Translations under genes and position numbers: made by a program | Assembly (NCBI GenBank): GCA_023140095.1 | Contig: JAGLMJ010000014.1 | Span: forward strand, 1 to 16,535 | Direction of reading: 5' to 3' | Source: Candidatus Omnitrophota bacterium | GTDB taxonomy: Bacteria; Omnitrophota; Koll11; Zapsychrales; Zapsychraceae | Length of the DNA: 16,535 nt | The notes under the pieces: generated by a model | Seen by the model: only the letters and a program-made list of their open reading frames with translations | Told to the model about the DNA's origin: nothing | Database searches by the model: none | Part shown: in pieces, positions 13,743-16,535 of the stretch | Layout: each line of letters begins with the position of its first letter | How positions within the stretch are numbered: position 1 is the stretch's first letter

Positions 13743-13765
13743 ATACAGACCCCGGGGGTCCGGAT
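13743..13765. repeat. Degenerate copy of the ATACAGACCCC palindrome
   Basis: The left half ATACAGACCCC (13743-13753) is identical to that at 773-783. The right half GGGGGTCCGGAT has one inserted G and two changes relative to the perfect copy. It lies just upstream of the comEC start. Confidence 0.6.
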
Positions 13766-13785
13766 GGTTTCCTACAGAACTGCTT

Positions 13786-13812
13786 GTAGGGGCGCCCCCC
13801 CTGTGGGCGCCC
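13786..13812 (+). repeat. REP-like palindrome with GTAG head (copy D)
   Basis: GTAG leads into GGGCGCCC, a spacer, and GGGCGCCC (13805-13812). It differs from copy B (minus strand, 6360-6335) only by one inserted C and one T/C change. CCTACA at 13771-13776 can also pair with its TGTAGG head (13785-13790). It lies 13 nt beyond the end of the RAYT remnant. Confidence 0.75.
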
Positions 13813-13825
13813 ATATCGCTGCTAT

Positions 13826-14165
13826 TTACATATTTTCAGGGATATTCTCATTCCATTTCCACCGAATAGGATTTCCCTGAACATATTTACAGATCCTATT
13901 TAGTGATTTTTCGTTTCGAATGACATGATCATAAAAAGAACGCTGCCATAACTTCTGAGAAATTTTGGTCATTTGCCGATATCGTGCAGTCGTTAGTGAT
14001 TTAAACCGATGAATTATATTAAATAATGATAAACATCCTGTAGGGGCCCGCCCCTACATTTTGACAAAATATATTTTCATTTTGATATGTACATATCGTC
14101 ACAAAATAATAGCCGGTAGATGTATAATCGAAATCGTTTAACCGTAATTGTTTTCGAATTGGCAT
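13826..14165 (-). pseudogene. Decayed REP-associated tyrosine transposase (RAYT, Y1 family)
   Basis: RAYTs are single-copy relatives of IS200/IS605 TnpA that move REP palindromes. From ATG 14165, 48 codons read MPIRKQLRLNDFDYTSTG, then YYFVTICTYQNENIF, the RAYT N-terminus, and run through a REP palindrome (encoding NVGAGPYRM) to a TAA at 14021-14019. In another frame the C-terminus resumes: SLFNIIHRFKSLTTARYRQM, then LWQRSFYDHVIRNEKSLNRI and CKYVQGNPIRWKW, ending at 13826. The whole is about 113 codons against roughly 170-200 normally. The middle, with the HUH motif and probably the catalytic Tyr, is gone, so it cannot be active. It starts 5 nt after the comEA stop. Nothing else is seen between comEA and comEC. 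Confidence 0.85.
14040..14057. repeat. REP-like palindrome with GTAG head (copy E), inside the RAYT remnant
   Basis: GTAGGGGC, CC, GCCCCTAC: perfect 8-nt arms around two bases. It occupies the junction at which the N- and C-terminal parts of the RAYT gene meet in different frames, replacing the missing middle. Confidence 0.8.
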
Positions 14166-14170
14166 AATAG

Positions 14171-14509
14171 TTACCTAACGCGCAGGTAGCGGTAGAATCT
14201 CTCGTAATTCTTATCCCGGATGCCTTTGACGTTCTTGATCTGTTCGATCGACGCAAACGGGCCGTGGTCTCGGCGGTATCGGACGATGTTGCCCGCGGTG
14301 TATTCGCCGATATAGGGAATATCGACGAGTTCTTCGATGGAAGCCGTGTTGAGATCGACCTTCGAATAGATCCTGTCGCTATCGATCAGATTGACGATAT
14401 CCGCAAGAGCGGGGTACTTTAAGAACGCGTACTGCAGGATAGCCCCGAAAAGAGCGACCAGAACGAACACGCACAGAACCGTTCTTTCCTGTTTAGTAAA
14501 ATAGAACAT
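14171..14509 (-). CDS. comEA: ComEA-like helix-hairpin-helix protein
   Basis: 112-residue protein with one N-terminal membrane segment (VLCVFVLVALFGAILQYAFL) and a C-terminal tandem helix-hairpin-helix domain: VDLNTASIEELVDIPYIGEYTAGNIVRYRRDHGPFASIEQIKNVKGI. This is the ComEA pattern. Such proteins bind double-stranded DNA on the outer side of the membrane and hand it to ComEC. ATG 14509 (MFYFTKQERTV) is chosen; an in-frame TTG at 14542 would add 11 residues, but neither has a Shine-Dalgarno. A sigma-70-like promoter stands upstream. comEC follows on the same strand after repeats, supporting a DNA-uptake role. HhH domains also occur in unrelated small proteins, so function rests on context. 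Confidence 0.87.
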   Translation of the reverse strand: MFYFTKQERTVLCVFVLVALFGAILQYAFLKYPALADIVNLIDSDRIYSKVDLNTASIEELVDIPYIGEYTAGNIVRYRRDHGPFASIEQIKNVKGIRDKNYERFYRYLRVR

Positions 14510-14560
14510 GATTTGTTTGCGTAGGGGAATACCTTGGGACAAGGTTTGAGGAATGCGTTT

Positions 14561-14589
14561 AGTATATACCAGTTAGATCGAAATGTAAA
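14561..14589 (-). promoter_or_regulatory. comEA: Sigma-70-type promoter of the comEA-like gene
   Basis: On the minus strand: TTTACA (14589-14584), a 17-nt spacer, TATACT (14566-14561). Both boxes match 5 of 6. The start would fall near 14554, about 45 nt before the ATG at 14509. Confidence 0.65.
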
Positions 14590-14706
14590 TCATTACGGGG
14601 GACACCCTGTGGGACGTGTATCTAACCTTTTCGTACATTGTCCTTCGTGTCATAATTTTTTATGACCGACGATATACGAACGACGAAGCCGGGGGTTGCG
14701 ACTGAT

Positions 14707-16535
14707 TTACACGACGAGGTTGACAAGCTTGCCGGGGACGTAGATGAATTTCTTGACGGGTTTGTCCCGGAGGAACTCCCGGATCTTCTCGTCGGCAAGA
14801 ACAATCTCCTTGATCTCATCTTCGCTGCTCCCGACGCCGACGTTGAATTTTCCGCGCAGCTTGCCGTTGACCTGGGCGATGATCTGGACCGTATCCTGCT
14901 TTAAGGCCTCTTCGCTATATTGCGGCCAGGGAACCTGGATGACGCTCTCCTCCGGATGGCCCATCTTCTGCCACAGTTCTTCGCACATATGCGGGGCAAA
15001 CGGCGCCAGCAATACCACGATCGACTCGATCGTCCGGTTTAAAATGGCCTGAGCTTGATCGCCACCTTCTTCAACTTTATATTTATCGACCTTGTTCATC
15101 AGGATCATCATGCTGCTGATCGCCGTGTTGAACTTGTAGCCTTCCGCGATGTCTTGCGTGACTTTCTTGATCGTCGCGTTGCGGTCACGCTCAAGGCCCT
15201 TTTCCGGCCCGCCCAGAGACGCGTCCGAACCTCCAGCACCGCTGGCAGCCTTGTAGCGCTTCTCGACGAGATTCCAGACGCGGTTCAGGAATTTCCAGGC
15301 GCCCTCGACGGCCCCGTCGCTCCACTCCAATTGATCCTCAGGCGGCGCGGCGAATAAAATGCACAGGCGCAGGGAGTCCGCGCCGTATTTTTCGATGATC
15401 GAGTCGGGATCGACGGTATTTCCCTTCGACTTCGACATAACCTCGCCGTCTTTGAGCACCATGCCCTGCGTCAGCAGCCGGTAGAACGGCTCATCGAAAT
15501 GGACGAGCCCGAGGTCCTTAAAGAATTTCGTGAAGAAACGGGAATAGAGAAGATGCAGGATCGCGTGTTCGATGCCGCCGATATATTGGTCGACAGTCAT
15601 CCAATAAGCAGCCTCTTTCGGATCAAAAAGCCGGCTGTCATCCTTCGGCGAGCAATACCGCAGGTAATACCACGCCGAATCAAAGAAGGTGGCCATGGTA
15701 TCCGTCTCCCGACGGGCCTGCGCGCCGCACTTCGGGCACGCCGCATTGATAAATTCCGCGCAATGGTTCAGCGGGCTGCCGCCCTCGCCGGTGATCTTGA
15801 TATTCTCGGGCAGCTCGACGGGCAATTGGTCCTCGGGGACCGGCACCGTCCCGCACTTCCCGCAATAGATAAACGGGATCGGCGTTCCCCAGTACCGCTG
15901 ACGGGAGATCAGCCAGTCGCGCAGCCGCCAATGGACGGTCGTCTCGCCGGTGCCTTCTTTTGCCATCCACTTACCGATCGCCTCGATCGCCTCGTCGCTG
16001 TCCATCCCGTCGAACTGGGCGGAATTGACAAGCACGCCCTCCTCCTCATACGCACAGGCCATATCCTCAACGCTGCGCCCGGGCGCCTGCGGGTCGCTAA
16101 TAACAATGCGCATCGACAACCCGTGCTCCTTCGCGAAAAGAAAGTCACGCTGGTCATGCGCCGGCACCGACATGATCGCGCCCGTACCGTACTCCATCAG
16201 AACATAATCCGCAATCCAGATCGGGATTGCCTCGCCGTTGACGGGATTCACCGCATAGCGTCCGGTAAACACCCCGCCCTTGCCCGCGTCGCCCGTCACG
16301 CGCGCGCTGCGGCTTTCCTTCGCGACCTCGGCGATAAATTTCCGGATAGCGCCCTCATCCTGCACGCCCTTGATCATCTTTTCAACCAACGGATGCTCGG
16401 GCGCGAGCACCACATAGGTCGCGCCGAAGATCGTATCGGGCCTCGTCGTGAAAACAGAGATCGCGTCCCCCTCGTCCTTGAGCATGAAATGGATATTCAC
16501 GCCATAACTCTTGCCGATCCAATTTTCCTGCATGG
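14707..16535 (-). CDS. leuS: Leucyl-tRNA synthetase, C-terminal two-thirds (runs off right edge)
   Basis: LeuRS charges tRNA-Leu with leucine. The visible part begins in the approach to the CP1 editing domain ([17 protein letters not shown], then [26 protein letters not shown] with the editing TRPDT motif, and [25 protein letters not shown]). The [23 protein letters not shown] segment follows, then a zinc-type knuckle (CGKC and CPKC). Next come [35 protein letters not shown] and KMSKS-type [27 protein letters not shown]. The anticodon-binding and C-terminal domains end in [13 protein letters not shown] and [13 protein letters not shown]. It lacks the HIGH motif only because that lies beyond the window. 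The Met at 16533 is internal, not a start. 164 nt without a gene separate it from comEA. Confidence 0.97.
   Translation of the reverse strand, partial: MQENWIGKSYGVNIHFMLKDEGDAISVFTTRPDTIFGATYVVLAPEHPLVEKMIKGVQDEGAIRKFIAEVAKESRSARVTGDAGKGGVFTGRYAVNPVNGEAIPIWIADYVLMEYGTGAIMSVPAHDQRDFLFAKEHGLSMRIVISDPQAPGRSVEDMACAYEEEGVLVNSAQFDGMDSDEAIEAIGKWMAKEGTGETTVHWRLRDWLISRQRYWGTPIPFIYCGKCGTVPVPEDQLPVELPENIKITGEGGSPLNHCAEFINAACPKCGAQARRETDTMATFFDSAWYYLRYCSPKDDSRLFDPKEAAYWMTVDQYIGGIEHAILHLLYSRFFTKFFKDLGLVHFDEPFYRLLTQGMVLKDGEVMSKSKGNTVDPDSIIEKYGADSLRLCILFAAPPEDQLEWSDGAVEGAWKFLNRVWNLVEKRYKAASGAGGSDASLGGPEKGLERDRNATIKKVTQDIAEGYKFNTAISSMMILMNKVDKYKVEEGGDQAQAILNRTIESIVVLLAPFAPHMCEELWQKMGHPEESVIQVPWPQYSEEALKQDTVQIIAQVNGKLRGKFNVGVGSSEDEIKEIVLADEKIREFLRDKPVKKFIYVPGKLVNLVV

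Noticed and set aside
14510..14542. TTG start at 14542 for the comEA-like gene
   Set aside because: No Shine-Dalgarno and a weaker start codon; ATG 14509 gives the usual short cytoplasmic tail before the membrane helix.
14649..14666. Hairpin GTCATAA-TTTT-TTATGAC after leuS
   Set aside because: No U-tract follows in the leuS direction and the stem is AT-rich; not convincing as a terminator.

Overview
The window is bacterial chromosome from a Gram-negative lineage. Its protein sequences and gene content (LptE, a BamD-like TPR protein, MurJ, PilT, compact ComEC, HolA and UvrC) look most like Candidatus Omnitrophota (OP3, PVC superphylum). That placement is inferred from familiarity with such proteins, not from a search. 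Host genes are of medium to high GC. Two inserted blocks (about 3.1-4.7 kb and 6.4-7.65 kb) are clearly AT-richer.

Layout: nearly every host gene lies on the minus strand. From right to left they are leuS (5' part off the right edge), a comEA-like gene, a decayed REP-associated transposase (RAYT) among palindromes, comEC, a BamD-like gene, lptE and holA. rpsT is the only host gene on the plus strand, and it converges on and overlaps holA. Then come murJ, IS110 copy 2, uvrC, a short ogt, IS110 copy 1, pilT, prfB (with its +1 programmed frameshift) and secA (3' part off the left edge). Host functions cover envelope biogenesis (lptE, BamD-like, murJ, secA), DNA uptake and pili (comEA, comEC, pilT), DNA repair and replication (uvrC, ogt, holA) and translation (leuS, rpsT, prfB).

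Mobile DNA is the most interesting layer. Two unrelated IS110-family recombinase genes each have a non-coding leader of 220-310 bp that starts at an extended -10 box (TGNTATAAT). Each leader folds by eye into stem / internal-loop / hairpin domains, the architecture of an IS110 bridge RNA. In copy 2 two successive domains are visible, and short segments in their loops match the sequences at both presumed ends of the element. Copy 1 looks intact; copy 2 is broken by one extra C.

A second layer is a family of five short palindromes with a GTAG head (REP-like) in intergenic DNA. A RAYT remnant lies beside two of them, and one palindrome sits exactly where the middle of the RAYT gene has been lost. 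Other repeats include a second palindrome family (ATACAGACCCC half-site, two copies), a 43-nt inverted repeat over the murJ stop codon, and AAGCTTT repeats beside ogt.

Several host proteins are shorter than their families: UvrC lacks a linker and the HhH domain, HolA lacks a middle domain, ComEC lacks the metallo-beta-lactamase domain, and Ogt has only its catalytic domain.
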